Notes under the pieces: generated by a model
What the model was told of the DNA's origin: nothing
Database searches by the model: none
What the model saw: the letters and a program-made list of their open reading frames with translations, nothing else
In this document: one piece after another, positions 50,215 through 58,897 of the stretch
Layout of the letters: each line of letters begins with the position of its first letter
How positions within the stretch are numbered: position 1 is the stretch's first letter
Program-made: the position numbers and the translations under genes
Assembly (NCBI GenBank): GCA_025149125.1
Contig: CP102272.1
Span: 4,960,001 to 5,024,000 of the forward strand
Length of the DNA stretch: 64,000 bases
Direction: 5' to 3'
Origin: [Clostridium] asparagiforme DSM 15981
Lineage (GTDB): Bacteria > Bacillota > Clostridia > Lachnospirales > Lachnospiraceae

Positions 50215-51558
50215 CTAACGCTGCACGGGCCTTGGACGGTATTTCCTCATGCGGTAAAAATAGTAGGGCACGATGGGAACGAGCGCCGCCAGCCAGGCCG
50301 CCGGGTCCGCAAAGCACACGCCAACATATCCGAAGGGCCGGACCACGGCCGCCACCACGGCGAACCGGGCCGCCAGCTCAAAGACGCCGCCCAGCATGGG
50401 CACCAGGCCGTAGCCCAGTCCCTGCAGCGCATTCCTGTATAAGAAAATACTACCCAAAAACGGATAACACCATGCCACTGTTTTAAAATAAACCATGGAG
50501 GCGTTCAGCACGTCGGTCTGAGAGCCGTCCACAAAAATCCTCACCAGATACTGTCCCGCGAAATGGATCACCGCGATCATCACCGCGCTCCAGACAAACA
50601 CCAAAATCTGTGTGACCTTCACGCCCTGGTGCACCCGTTCGATATTGCCGGCGCCCCGGTTCTGTCCCACATAGGTGGCGATGGTTGCGCCGAAGGACAC
50701 GAAAATGGTGGATACCATGCTCTGAATCTTACCGGCCGCGGAGAATCCGGCGATATACACGGCGCCGAAGGCATTGACCGCGCCCTGCACGATGATGGTG
50801 CCGATCGCCGTGATGGAAAACTGCAGGCCCATAGGAATTCCCATGCCTAGCAGCTGGCCCACAGCCCGCAGATCCGGCGAAAAATCCTGTCTGCTGAGCC
50901 GCAAAATGTCAAACTTCCGGATAATATAGATCAGGCACAAAAGCGCCGACACCGCCTGGGCGATCACCGTGGCGTAGCCGCAGCCCACCACGCCCATGTG
51001 GAAATACACGATGAACACCACGTCCAGGATCACGTTGAGCACCCCGGAGATGATCAGAAAGTACAGCGGCGATTTGCCGTCCCCCAGGGCCCTCAGCACC
51101 GCGGCCAGGGCGTTGTAGGCGGCCGTCACCGCCAGCCCGGCGTAGATCACCGCCATGTAAGCCCCCACGTCCCCGATGATCTCATCCGGCGCGTTCATCA
51201 GGCGCAGTATGGGATAATTAAAATATTCCAGGGATGCCGTCATCACCACCACAAACAGGATGCACAGGAAAATGGACATGGCGATGTAATGGCGCATGCG
51301 GTCGTATTTCTTCGCCCCGAAATGCTGGGCCACCAGAATGGAGAACCCGCTGGTCAGCCCGTTGAGCCATCCGATCACCAGGAAAATCAGGGAACTGGTG
51401 CTCCCGATGGCCGCCAGGGCGTTGACTCCGATAAATCGCCCGGCGACGATGGAGTCCGCCAGGTTATAAAACTGCTGGAAAATATTCCCAAGGCAGGTGG
51501 GGATCATAAAATAGATAATCAACTTCACCGGATTCCCGGTGGTCATATCGTTTGTCAT
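50215..51558 (-). CDS. MATE-family efflux transporter
   Basis: 447 residues, about twelve helices, N-terminal NPVKLIIYFMIPTCLGNIFQQFYNLADSIVAGRFIG. A second, distinct member of the family from the one at 47831. The C-terminus is basic (YRMRKYRPRPVQR). Substrate unknown. The 167-bp gap to the SseB-like gene holds no gene. Confidence 0.9.
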   Translation of the reverse strand: MTNDMTTGNPVKLIIYFMIPTCLGNIFQQFYNLADSIVAGRFIGVNALAAIGSTSSLIFLVIGWLNGLTSGFSILVAQHFGAKKYDRMRHYIAMSIFLCILFVVVMTASLEYFNYPILRLMNAPDEIIGDVGAYMAVIYAGLAVTAAYNALAAVLRALGDGKSPLYFLIISGVLNVILDVVFIVYFHMGVVGCGYATVIAQAVSALLCLIYIIRKFDILRLSRQDFSPDLRAVGQLLGMGIPMGLQFSITAIGTIIVQGAVNAFGAVYIAGFSAAGKIQSMVSTIFVSFGATIATYVGQNRGAGNIERVHQGVKVTQILVFVWSAVMIAVIHFAGQYLVRIFVDGSQTDVLNASMVYFKTVAWCYPFLGSIFLYRNALQGLGYGLVPMLGGVFELAARFAVVAAVVRPFGYVGVCFADPAAWLAALVPIVPYYFYRMRKYRPRPVQR

Positions 51559-51686
51559 AGTGCGAATGCCTTACCTTCTGTCTGTTTCGTTTGATAAAAA
51601 TGGGGATGAATCCGCGCCCGCCCGGTGGGGCCGCTGCCGGCGCCGTTCCATATAGTATAGTCTAAAACGTGTTTTTTTACAATCCC

Positions 51687-52580
51687 TTATTGTTCTCCCA
51701 AAAACGTGCGGATATTATCCAGCACCTTTTTGCTCAGCAATTCAAAAGCCTGGGCGGTCCGTCCGGCGGATACGCCGGGGCAGATCACAGCCGGATTCTT
51801 GGCCAGCGCCGGATCGCCCAGCGCGCCAACCGTGTCGCACACAAAGGTATTTCCCCCCGCGTTCAGCCAGCGCTCCAGGGCCTTCACATCGTGGCCCGGG
51901 CCGATGGAAGTGTTGAATAAGATCTTGCCGTTTCCCAACTGTGCGAACGCCTCATCGTCCAGCAGAATCACGTTCTTATTGAGGCAGGTGAACACCACGT
52001 CGCATTCCTGCAGGAGCCGGTCCAAAGGCTGGTAACGCAGGCCCGCCGCCTCCCGGTCCTCCTTTCGGGTGCGGCTGTAATAGCGCACGTCCGCGCCCAT
52101 AAACTTGAGGGCATCGGCGATCATCGCCCCGGACACGCCCAGGCCGATGATGCCTGTCTTTAACCCGGTGATCTCCAGGGGCAGCTCCCGCCACATGGGG
52201 CGGTCATAGCCGTGCAGAATGCGCACCAGTTCGCAGAGCACGAACTCCACCACGCCCCGGTCCCCGTAATCCCGGATTCCGAGCACCGTGATGCCGCGCT
52301 CTCTGGCATAGGCGATGTCCACGTTGGCGCTGGCCTCCGAGTACAGGCTGCAGCACATTCCCACATAGCGGACCTGCGGGCAGCGCTCAAGCACCTCCCG
52401 GCCGATTCTGGAGGTATAGCTCACCAGCACCCCGTCCGCATCCCCGATGCGGCGCACGATCTCTTCGTCATCCGCCGGGATATCCTCGTAAAACACCGCT
52501 TCCTCCGCGTACGTTCTCAGTTCCTCTTCCGCCTCTTTCACCAGGCTCACCGGCTCAATGGCCACGATCTTCCGAAACAT
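51687..52580 (-). CDS. D-2-hydroxyacid dehydrogenase-like protein without the catalytic residues
   Basis: 297 residues. The Rossmann NAD-binding motif is GLKTGIIGLGVSGAMIADAL (about 138-157), and flanking regions resemble D-2-hydroxyacid dehydrogenases (VRYVGMCCSLYSEASANVDI). The usual catalytic arginine in N-T-A-R-G is missing (FNTSIGPG here), and the late histidine is missing (CPGVSAG where T-P-H is expected). It may therefore bind NAD without normal dehydrogenase chemistry, or use other residues. GGAGG precedes the start. It follows the aspartate dehydrogenase-like gene by 26 bp. Confidence 0.75.
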   Translation of the reverse strand: MFRKIVAIEPVSLVKEAEEELRTYAEEAVFYEDIPADDEEIVRRIGDADGVLVSYTSRIGREVLERCPQVRYVGMCCSLYSEASANVDIAYARERGITVLGIRDYGDRGVVEFVLCELVRILHGYDRPMWRELPLEITGLKTGIIGLGVSGAMIADALKFMGADVRYYSRTRKEDREAAGLRYQPLDRLLQECDVVFTCLNKNVILLDDEAFAQLGNGKILFNTSIGPGHDVKALERWLNAGGNTFVCDTVGALGDPALAKNPAVICPGVSAGRTAQAFELLSKKVLDNIRTFLGEQ

Positions 52581-52606
52581 ATCATTTCCTCCTCTTTCAG
52601 ACGCTC

Positions 52607-53392
52607 TTAAAACACAATCGGGGACACGAGATTGCGCAGCACCGCCACCAGGCTCCAGCCTGCGATGGCGCTGGTGCTGGAATAGATGTCCACCACAGCC
52701 TTCACCCCGTCGATCTCCGAGGTAATCCTGTGATCGTCCCCAACAAAGCCCGGAACGCTGTAAATATCCATGCGCATACGCTCCGGGTCCGCCGCGGCAA
52801 GGGAAGCGGCCACCGCCACATTCACCTTGGTGGGCAGAAGGCCGATGGCCTCCTTTGCATTTCCTTCAAACACGTGTCTCTCCTCGCCATCGGTCAGCAA
52901 AGACTCCTCAAACAGCGGCGTATTCATCAGCGACTTCGGCCCCTTGTGTGTCTCAATCCCCGCCTTCGCCTGTCCCATCAGCGCGATGGTGCGCAGCACA
53001 TCGAAGCCGCCCACCGCGCCGGAGGCGATATGCACTCTCGCCCCGTTGGCCGCAGCCGCTTTTTCCACCTGCTCATAAAAGCTCCGGTCCGCAAAAGCCC
53101 CGATGGACAGCACCACCAGCCCGCACTTCGCCTCCAGAATCCGCACCGCATAATCCCGAACCGCGGCCACGGAAGCGGCCTCCGCAATATAATCCGGTTT
53201 CCGGTCCAAAAGCTCGCCGATGGAACCGCAGGGCGCGCACCCCGCCCGCTCTGCCAGCGCCCCGGTTTTCTCCGGCGTGCGCCCCATTATCCCCACCAGC
53301 TCATATTCCGGCAGCAGCCCCTTCTCAAAGGCCTCCACCACAATCCCCGCCAGATAACCATTTCCAAGAATTCCCAATCTCAATTTTCCCAT
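52607..53392 (-). CDS. Aspartate dehydrogenase-like oxidoreductase
   Basis: 261 residues from the ATG at 53392, which has GGAGG 5 bases upstream. It has an N-terminal Rossmann fold (LRLGILGNGYLAGIVVEAF) and the DUF108 C-terminal domain with EGNAKEAIGLLPTKVNVAVA and a likely catalytic histidine in FVGDDHRI. L-aspartate dehydrogenases make iminoaspartate for NAD synthesis or run the reverse; no NAD genes are adjacent, so a related amino-acid or imine substrate is possible. It forms an operon with the dehydrogenase-like gene downstream. Confidence 0.8.
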   Translation of the reverse strand: MGKLRLGILGNGYLAGIVVEAFEKGLLPEYELVGIMGRTPEKTGALAERAGCAPCGSIGELLDRKPDYIAEAASVAAVRDYAVRILEAKCGLVVLSIGAFADRSFYEQVEKAAAANGARVHIASGAVGGFDVLRTIALMGQAKAGIETHKGPKSLMNTPLFEESLLTDGEERHVFEGNAKEAIGLLPTKVNVAVAASLAAADPERMRMDIYSVPGFVGDDHRITSEIDGVKAVVDIYSSTSAIAGWSLVAVLRNLVSPIVF

Positions 53393-53592
53393 CACAACCT
53401 CCATGCCGCAAAAACCGTCTGCGGCCCATTTCATATTCTCCGGCTCCACCGGCCGGACGCCATTCCATTATAATATAAATCCCCCCAAACGGCCACCCGT
53501 CATTCACAATTATTTTCCATCAATTCCGCATCCATTCTATCGCTTAGAGCCTGATTGTAGTATAATAGAGGTACAGAAAGGGGGACACGATT

Positions 53593-53961
53593 ATGCGTAA
53601 CATTCTGATTCTCTCAACCAACGCGCAAATTTGCTGCCAGACGACCGACATCCTGAAACAGGCCGGATATTCGCACATTTACACCGCCGCGGACAGCCGC
53701 CAGGCATTTCCTATGATCTACCGGTTAAATCCCAAGCTGATCATCGTAGACCTGGAACTTCCGCCCGATGAAATCATGAATCTGCAAAAGACCCTCTCCG
53801 GCCCGCTCATGCAAATCACCCTGTTCATTGCGCCCCGCCAGCACGTGGACGAGGCGGTCCTGAGGCTGAGCCAGCAGGGCTACACCCACTTCGTCATTCA
53901 CCCCATCGACCGCCGCCTGTTCCTGAGCGCCGTGCGGGAAATCGTGAATTCCCGCAGCTAA
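53593..53961 (+). CDS. Stand-alone receiver domain with degenerate active site
   Basis: 122 residues, receiver fold only. The phospho-acceptor position is kept (D53 in LIIVDLELP), but the acidic pair expected near residue 9 is replaced (LILSTNAQI) and the conserved lysine near the end is replaced (IHPIDRR). It may therefore be constitutive or a protein-binding pseudo-receiver. It has its own -10 (TATAAT, near 53560) and sits 73 bp before a GNAT gene. No cognate kinase is adjacent. Confidence 0.7.
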   Translation: MRNILILSTNAQICCQTTDILKQAGYSHIYTAADSRQAFPMIYRLNPKLIIVDLELPPDEIMNLQKTLSGPLMQITLFIAPRQHVDEAVLRLSQQGYTHFVIHPIDRRLFLSAVREIVNSRS

Positions 53962-54034
53962 CCAGTACCGCCGCCTCCCAGGCCGGCGACGCACATAAAA
54001 CCAATATCATTCCATAAAAGGGGAATCACCGCCA

Positions 54035-54547
54035 ATGATACGTTTAAGACCATACAACAAAACCGATGCCGAAAAGATCGTCACCTGGAGCAAAGATGAG
54101 CGCGCGCTGCGTCTCTGGTCCGCCGACGCCCTCTGCGAATTCGGATATCCGCTCCGTCCGGAGCATCTCAACGAATACTATGACCGGCAGGCCGGCAATC
54201 CCAACCTATGGCAGATGACCGCCACAGACGGGGACAACCGGCCCGTCGGCCATTTTACCATGCGCTACCTTGGCCCGGAGACCAACACCGTCCACCTGGG
54301 CTTCATCATCCTGGACCCTGCCCTGCGCGGCCAGGGCTGCGGCCGTACCATGGTTCTCCAGGCCCTGCGCTACAGCTACGACATCCTCTGCGCGGACCAG
54401 GTCACCCTCTACGTCTTCCTTGACAACCCCGCAGCCTACCGCTGCTACGAGTCCGCCGGATTCCACCGCGACCCCACCGGCGACAAATCCTTCCCCATCC
54501 AAGGCCACCCCCACCCCTGCGCCAAACTACACCACCACCGCCCCTAA
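54035..54547 (+). CDS. GNAT-family N-acetyltransferase
   Basis: 170 residues. The acetyl-CoA binding motif A is ILDPALRGQGCGRTMVLQAL, preceded by HLGFI; the late NPAAYRCYESAGF is the typical beta6-7 block. Related to RimJ/RimL-type enzymes that acetylate protein N-termini or small amines. AAGGGGAA lies upstream of the ATG. The C-terminus (GHPHPCAKLHHHRP) is His/Pro-rich. The target is unknown. It converges on rapZ across a giant inverted repeat. Confidence 0.85.
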   Translation: MIRLRPYNKTDAEKIVTWSKDERALRLWSADALCEFGYPLRPEHLNEYYDRQAGNPNLWQMTATDGDNRPVGHFTMRYLGPETNTVHLGFIILDPALRGQGCGRTMVLQALRYSYDILCADQVTLYVFLDNPAAYRCYESAGFHRDPTGDKSFPIQGHPHPCAKLHHHRP

Positions 54548-54641
54548 CCCCTCATCCCCATCTCCTCATCCCAAAAAAGCGCAAAAAAAATAAGCCCCCG
54601 CCAACTCCCCAGCTCCCTCCCCCTTCCGCCCTGAAAAACCA

Positions 54642-54900
54642 GCGAAGGAGTGGGCGGCGGACCCATGTTTTCCGGGGACATTGCTTACCGGACCGCAGGC
54701 GCTTAAGGCCGGGAAGGGCCGGAAGCGGGGAGAAATCGTGTTCTCCAAAACACGATTTCAGGCGACCTGAGCGGAGAAAGCTCTTCAGAGTTTCTCCGCG
54801 AATGGAGCCGGTGCCCCGCTTCCGGTCCTTTCCGGGCTTTAGCGCCTGCGCTTCGGTAAGCAGTCCCGGGAAACCATGGGTCCGCCGCCCGCTCCTTCGC
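54642..54900 (+). repeat. 259-bp giant inverted repeat / branched hairpin element
   Basis: The left arm 54642-54730 and right arm 54814-54900 are near-perfect reverse complements (about nine substitutions and one 2-base indel over 87-89 bp). The 83-bp centre holds two further perfect hairpins: GAAATCGTGTT / AACACGATTTC (54732-54759) and GCGGAGAAA / TTTCTCCGC (54771-54799) with an inner CTC-TTCA-GAG. Read as plus-strand RNA, the transition-type differences between the arms all give G-U wobbles instead of A-C mismatches. It lies between the convergent GNAT and rapZ genes, ending 9 bp from the rapZ stop. It may be a structured RNA or a miniature repeat element; no ORF is supported. Confidence 0.85.
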
Positions 54901-54908
54901 GTACAATT

Positions 54909-55799
54909 CTAAGCCCCCTCCCCCAAAATCGTCCTCTGATTCACCCTCATATCTCTCATCCCCAACCTCACATTCTCATACCTCTCCCCAAAATGATCCC
55001 TCAGCAAACTTGCAAACGTCACCGACCGATGCTGTCCCCCAGTGCACCCCAGCCCGATCACCAGCTGCGCTTTCCCTTCCTTCTCATACAGCGGAATCGC
55101 ATACTCCAGATACCCCACCATACGCTTAAACAGTTCCCTCGCCTCCTCATACCCCATCACGAAGTCCCTGACTTCCTTATCTTCCCCGGTTTTTTCCCTC
55201 AGCCCCTTCACATAATACGGGTTCGCCACGCACCGCACATCAAACACCAGATCCGCGTCCGCCAAAATCCCGTATTTATACCCAAAGGCCACAAACTCAA
55301 TCCGCATCCCCGCCACATCCGGCCCGGAAAACAGATCTGTCAGCTTCTCCCGCAGCGCCGACGTGGACAGCTCCGAGGTGTCCACCACATAATCCGCCTC
55401 CACCTTCAGGCTCTCCATCCGGAAAATCTCCTGCCGGATCGCGTCCGTCAGATTCACATTGCGGTTCCCGCTCATCAACGGATGCAGCCGCCTGGACTCC
55501 TTGTAGCGCTTTAACAGCACCTCCTGGGTACAGTCCAGAAACAGAACCCGCACGCTGACGCTGCATTTCTTCATCTCATCCACGATCTGGTCGAATCCGT
55601 CCGGCACGCCGTAGCTGCGGATATCCATGGTCACGGCCAAACGCTTGGAAAATCCTTCCTCCTGCATCTCCCCGTGGATCAGCTGCAAAAGAATCTTTGG
55701 GGAAATATTATCCATACAATAATATCCCATATCCTCAAGAATCTGCAGCGCTCTGGTCTTGCCCGCACCGCTAAGGCCCGTCACAATCAATACGTTCAC
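54909..55799 (-). CDS. rapZ: RNase adapter/nucleotide-binding protein RapZ
   Basis: 296 residues. The N-terminal P-loop is VTGLSGAGKT (6-15); the C-terminal domain has GLGCTGGQHRSVTFA and ends NQRTILGEGA. RapZ/YvcJ proteins bind GTP/ATP and, in E. coli, GlcN6P through the C-terminal domain. It starts 1 bp after the sensor kinase stop and so looks like the last gene of the six-gene transporter/two-component operon, which is not its usual place next to whiA. Confidence 0.94.
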   Translation of the reverse strand: MNVLIVTGLSGAGKTRALQILEDMGYYCMDNISPKILLQLIHGEMQEEGFSKRLAVTMDIRSYGVPDGFDQIVDEMKKCSVSVRVLFLDCTQEVLLKRYKESRRLHPLMSGNRNVNLTDAIRQEIFRMESLKVEADYVVDTSELSTSALREKLTDLFSGPDVAGMRIEFVAFGYKYGILADADLVFDVRCVANPYYVKGLREKTGEDKEVRDFVMGYEEARELFKRMVGYLEYAIPLYEKEGKAQLVIGLGCTGGQHRSVTFASLLRDHFGERYENVRLGMRDMRVNQRTILGEGA

Positions 55800-55800
55800 T

Positions 55801-57057
55801 TTATCCTCCTAAAGTTCCGCCGTTTAATGGCAGCTCGATTTTAAATTCGGATCCCTCCCCCGGGCGGCTCTCCACCCGGATTCTGCCCCGCATCTGCTCC
55901 ACCACGCTGCTGACGATGGAGAGGCCGATGCCGTTGCCGCCGTGGCGGGAATTCCGGTCCTCGTCGATCCGGTAGAAGCGGTCGAAAATCCGCTCCTGAT
56001 GTTTCTCTTCGATGCCCCTTCCGCTGTCGGACACCGTGATCCGCAGGACGTTTCCGTCATTACGGGCCCACACCTTCACCCGTCCCTGCTCCCGGTTGTA
56101 TTTGATACCGTTCTCGATCAGATTCAACAGCATCTGGTAAAAAAACTGTTCGTTTGCCCGCAGGACCGGGTAATCCACCTCCACGTCGGAGACCAGCTCC
56201 ACCCTGCGCTTGTTCGCCATGTCCTCCAGGCTCCAGAGAATCTGCTCAATCACCGCCTCCACATCCACAAAAGGCAGGTTGCGCTCCTCGCCCTCCTGGC
56301 GGTCCAGCCTGGACAGGGTCAAAAGCTCGCTGACCAGCTTCTTTAATCGCTTGGTCTCCTGCTCGATCACATCCAGAGCCTTGGTGCGCTCCTCCTTCGT
56401 CACCTCGTCCCACATCCGAAGCATTTCCGCGTAGCCGGAAATCAGGGTCATGGGCGTGCGGAACTCGTGGGATACATTGCTGACAAATTCCTTGCGCCGG
56501 GCTTCCAGCCGTCTGGCCTCGGTCACGTCGATGACCACCGCCATCACGCCCAGACAGATCCCCTTCTGGTAACGGTCCGGTATCAAAAGCGCGGACACCT
56601 CGAAAATCCGGTCCCCCTCCTGAAACTCGACCCGCCGCTCCGTCGCGCTCTCAAACGCCTGCCGGCAGACGTCGGACACCAGCCCGTAAAAAGCCCCGTA
56701 GGAGCTCTTGTCGCTCTTAAAAAAAATATGCTTGTCGATATGCAGAAACGCCCGGGCGGCCCGGTTTACCAGCACCAGCTCGCCGTCGTCCTTAAACACC
56801 ACGATGCCGTCCTTCATGGCGGCAAACACCGCGTTAAAATAATTGAAACGGTCGTCGTCCGAGGCCCGCATGTCCCGCAGGCGTTTTTCCCGGGCCGCAA
56901 TCTCTGTCTCCAGCTTCTGATTGCGCTTCTCGAGCTCCGAAATATAATTCTTAAAATACAGATATTCCCGGATCAGGACACAAAACAGAATCAGGACCAG
57001 GACCACCAGCCAGAAGATCACCAGGCCGATGGTCATGATCCGATCAATTTTACTCAT
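55801..57057 (-). CDS. PhoR-like sensor histidine kinase with PAS domain
   Basis: 418 residues. One N-terminal membrane helix (about 8-29) is followed by a coiled segment, a PAS domain (about 70-180, FNYFNAVFAAMKDGIVVFKD), the DHp helix with H197 (FVSNVSHEFRTPMTLISGYA) and the ATPase domain (LLNLIENGIKYN, SGRGIEEKHQERIFDRF, GGNGIGLSIV). There is almost no extracellular domain, as in PhoR proteins that sense through partner membrane proteins. It overlaps its response regulator by 8 bp. The adjacent ABC transporter may be such a partner. Confidence 0.92.
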   Translation of the reverse strand: MSKIDRIMTIGLVIFWLVVLVLILFCVLIREYLYFKNYISELEKRNQKLETEIAAREKRLRDMRASDDDRFNYFNAVFAAMKDGIVVFKDDGELVLVNRAARAFLHIDKHIFFKSDKSSYGAFYGLVSDVCRQAFESATERRVEFQEGDRIFEVSALLIPDRYQKGICLGVMAVVIDVTEARRLEARRKEFVSNVSHEFRTPMTLISGYAEMLRMWDEVTKEERTKALDVIEQETKRLKKLVSELLTLSRLDRQEGEERNLPFVDVEAVIEQILWSLEDMANKRRVELVSDVEVDYPVLRANEQFFYQMLLNLIENGIKYNREQGRVKVWARNDGNVLRITVSDSGRGIEEKHQERIFDRFYRIDEDRNSRHGGNGIGLSIVSSVVEQMRGRIRVESRPGEGSEFKIELPLNGGTLGG

Positions 57058-57745
57058 TTACGCGGAACCCGATCCTTCGTATGGTTTCGATATAGCGGCA
57101 TTCCTGGATGTCGTCGCCCAGCTTTTTGCGAAGATTTCTCATGTGGACGTCCAGGGAACGGATCTCCCCGCCGTTGTTGGTGATTCCCAGGGCTTCGTTC
57201 AGCTCGTTTCGGGTGACGATATTTCCCCGGTGCTCCGCCAGCACTCTGAGGATGCCGAATTCCGTGGGCGTCAAATCCACCCGCCTGCCGTCCTGCTCCA
57301 CCACGTATTTATCCGGATAGATGGCCAGATCCTTGACGCGCAGGGCGTTGTCCTCCTGGCTCTGGGGAGCGGAGGGCTGGCTCCGGCGCAGCGCCACCTC
57401 AATGCGCGCGAACAGCTCCCGCCAGCCGAAGGGCTTGGTGATGTAGTCGTCCGCCCCGGCGTCAAAGCCGGTGACCTTGTCGTCCTCCTCGCCCTTGGCC
57501 GTCAGCATGATCACCGGAATGTGCCCGGTGGCCTGATCCGCCTTCAGGAGATGGCACACCTCGATCCCGCTGATCTTGGGCAGCATCACATCCAGCAAAA
57601 TGCAGTCCGGCCGCTCCCGCCTGGCCGTCAGCACCGCCTCCGTGCCGTCGTAGGCGAAGGCGGTGGCGTAGCCCTTCTTGCGCAGGTTCATATCCAGGCA
57701 CTCAACAATATCCCGTTCATCATCCACAATCAGTATCTTCTTCAT
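57050..57745 (-). CDS. PhoB/PhoP-type response regulator
   Basis: 231 residues. Receiver domain with D8/D9, phosphorylation site D52 (ILLDVMLPKISG) and K104 (DYITKPFGW); C-terminal winged helix ending RRIGFRVNE. It lies 24 bp downstream of the ABC ATPase gene and overlaps the kinase. OmpR-type regulators of this kind bind direct repeats of 11-bp period, and exactly such repeats (61998-62041) are found at the start of this operon. Confidence 0.92.
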   Translation of the reverse strand: MKKILIVDDERDIVECLDMNLRKKGYATAFAYDGTEAVLTARRERPDCILLDVMLPKISGIEVCHLLKADQATGHIPVIMLTAKGEEDDKVTGFDAGADDYITKPFGWRELFARIEVALRRSQPSAPQSQEDNALRVKDLAIYPDKYVVEQDGRRVDLTPTEFGILRVLAEHRGNIVTRNELNEALGITNNGGEIRSLDVHMRNLRKKLGDDIQECRYIETIRRIGFRVNE

Positions 57746-57769
57746 GCAATCCTCTCCCCTGGGCGGGAA

Positions 57770-58894
57770 TCACCCGGCGATAACCTCCAACCGGCCAAGC
57801 GCCAGGTAGTCTTCCGTTTCAGCGTCAAACAGAACGCAGCGTTCACCCGTAAATTCAACGCCCACCGTTTCACCTACGGTGAAATCCTTACCCTGGAACA
57901 CCACGCTGGTGAGAATCAGATCCCCCAGCTGGATTTTCACAATGGTTTCCATGCCGGACGGCAATGTGGAATAAATCGATGCCTGAAGGGCGCTGTCTGC
58001 TTCTATATTAACATATTCCGGGCGGATTCCAAGCACAATTTTATGATTGCCGCTGAGAGATACGCTGTTGGACTCCGGGCAGAACAGCATGTTTAAGTCC
58101 CCCACCTGTATCTTGATTTCATCCAGGTTAATGTTGGAGCCCACGCCCTCGATCAGGTTGATGGAGGGATTTCCCACAAAGTCCGCGGTGAACATATTGG
58201 CCGGGGAATGGTAAACCGTAAGCGGCGGCGCATACTGCTGCAGCAGGCCTTTCTTCATCAGACAGATCTTGGTGGACAATGTCATGGCCTCCAGCTGGTC
58301 GTGGGTCACGTACACAAAGGTAGACCTGGTCTCCAGGTGCAGACGTTTGAGCTCCGTGCGCATGTCCATACGCAGCTTGGCGTCCAGGTTGCTCAGCGGT
58401 TCGTCCATGAACAGCACCTTGGGCTCCGTCGCCAGGGTTCTGGCGATCGCCACACGCTGCTGCTGGCCGCCGGAGAGCTCGCTAGGATAACGTTTCTCAA
58501 ACTCCTCGATCTTCAGCATTTTCAACAGTTCATCCACTTTTTTGCGGATGCGGTCCTTGGGCCACTTCATATTTTCCAGGCCAAAGCTGATGTTCTGGTA
58601 TACGGTCATGTGGGGCCACAGGGCGTAGTTCTGGAACAGAAAACCCACGTCCCGCTTGCTGGGGGCTACGTTAATCCCCTTCTCGGCGGAAAATACGCAT
58701 TTTCCGTCGATCCAGATCTCGCCCTCGGTGGGCGTCTCCAGCCCTGCGATCATGCGCAGGGTGGTGGTCTTACCGCAGCCGCTGGGGCCTAAGAGGGTGA
58801 TGAAATCCCCGTCTGCAATGGTCAGATTCAGATTATCCACGGCCACGCTCTTGCCAAACCGCTTGGTTATATTTTTCAGTACAATATCCGACAT
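57770..58894 (-). CDS. ABC transporter ATPase, FbpC/PotA family
   Basis: 374 residues. Walker A GPSGCGKTTTLRMIAG, signature LSGGQQQRVAIART, Walker B VLFMDEPLSNLD, and a C-terminal regulatory TOBE region (from about 240, including VLGIRPEYVNIEADS). This is the ATPase of an importer whose permease is encoded 3 bp upstream. The family takes up ferric iron, polyamines, 2-aminoethylphosphonate or sugar phosphates; the substrate here cannot be fixed from the ATPase. Confidence 0.92.
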   Translation of the reverse strand: MSDIVLKNITKRFGKSVAVDNLNLTIADGDFITLLGPSGCGKTTTLRMIAGLETPTEGEIWIDGKCVFSAEKGINVAPSKRDVGFLFQNYALWPHMTVYQNISFGLENMKWPKDRIRKKVDELLKMLKIEEFEKRYPSELSGGQQQRVAIARTLATEPKVLFMDEPLSNLDAKLRMDMRTELKRLHLETRSTFVYVTHDQLEAMTLSTKICLMKKGLLQQYAPPLTVYHSPANMFTADFVGNPSINLIEGVGSNINLDEIKIQVGDLNMLFCPESNSVSLSGNHKIVLGIRPEYVNIEADSALQASIYSTLPSGMETIVKIQLGDLILTSVVFQGKDFTVGETVGVEFTGERCVLFDAETEDYLALGRLEVIAG

Positions 58895-58897
58895 AAT

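Noticed and set aside
54703..54906. Minus-strand frame of 67 codons within the giant hairpin
   Set aside because: It is explained by the inverted repeat; the mirrored frame is open too, and there is no ribosome site.
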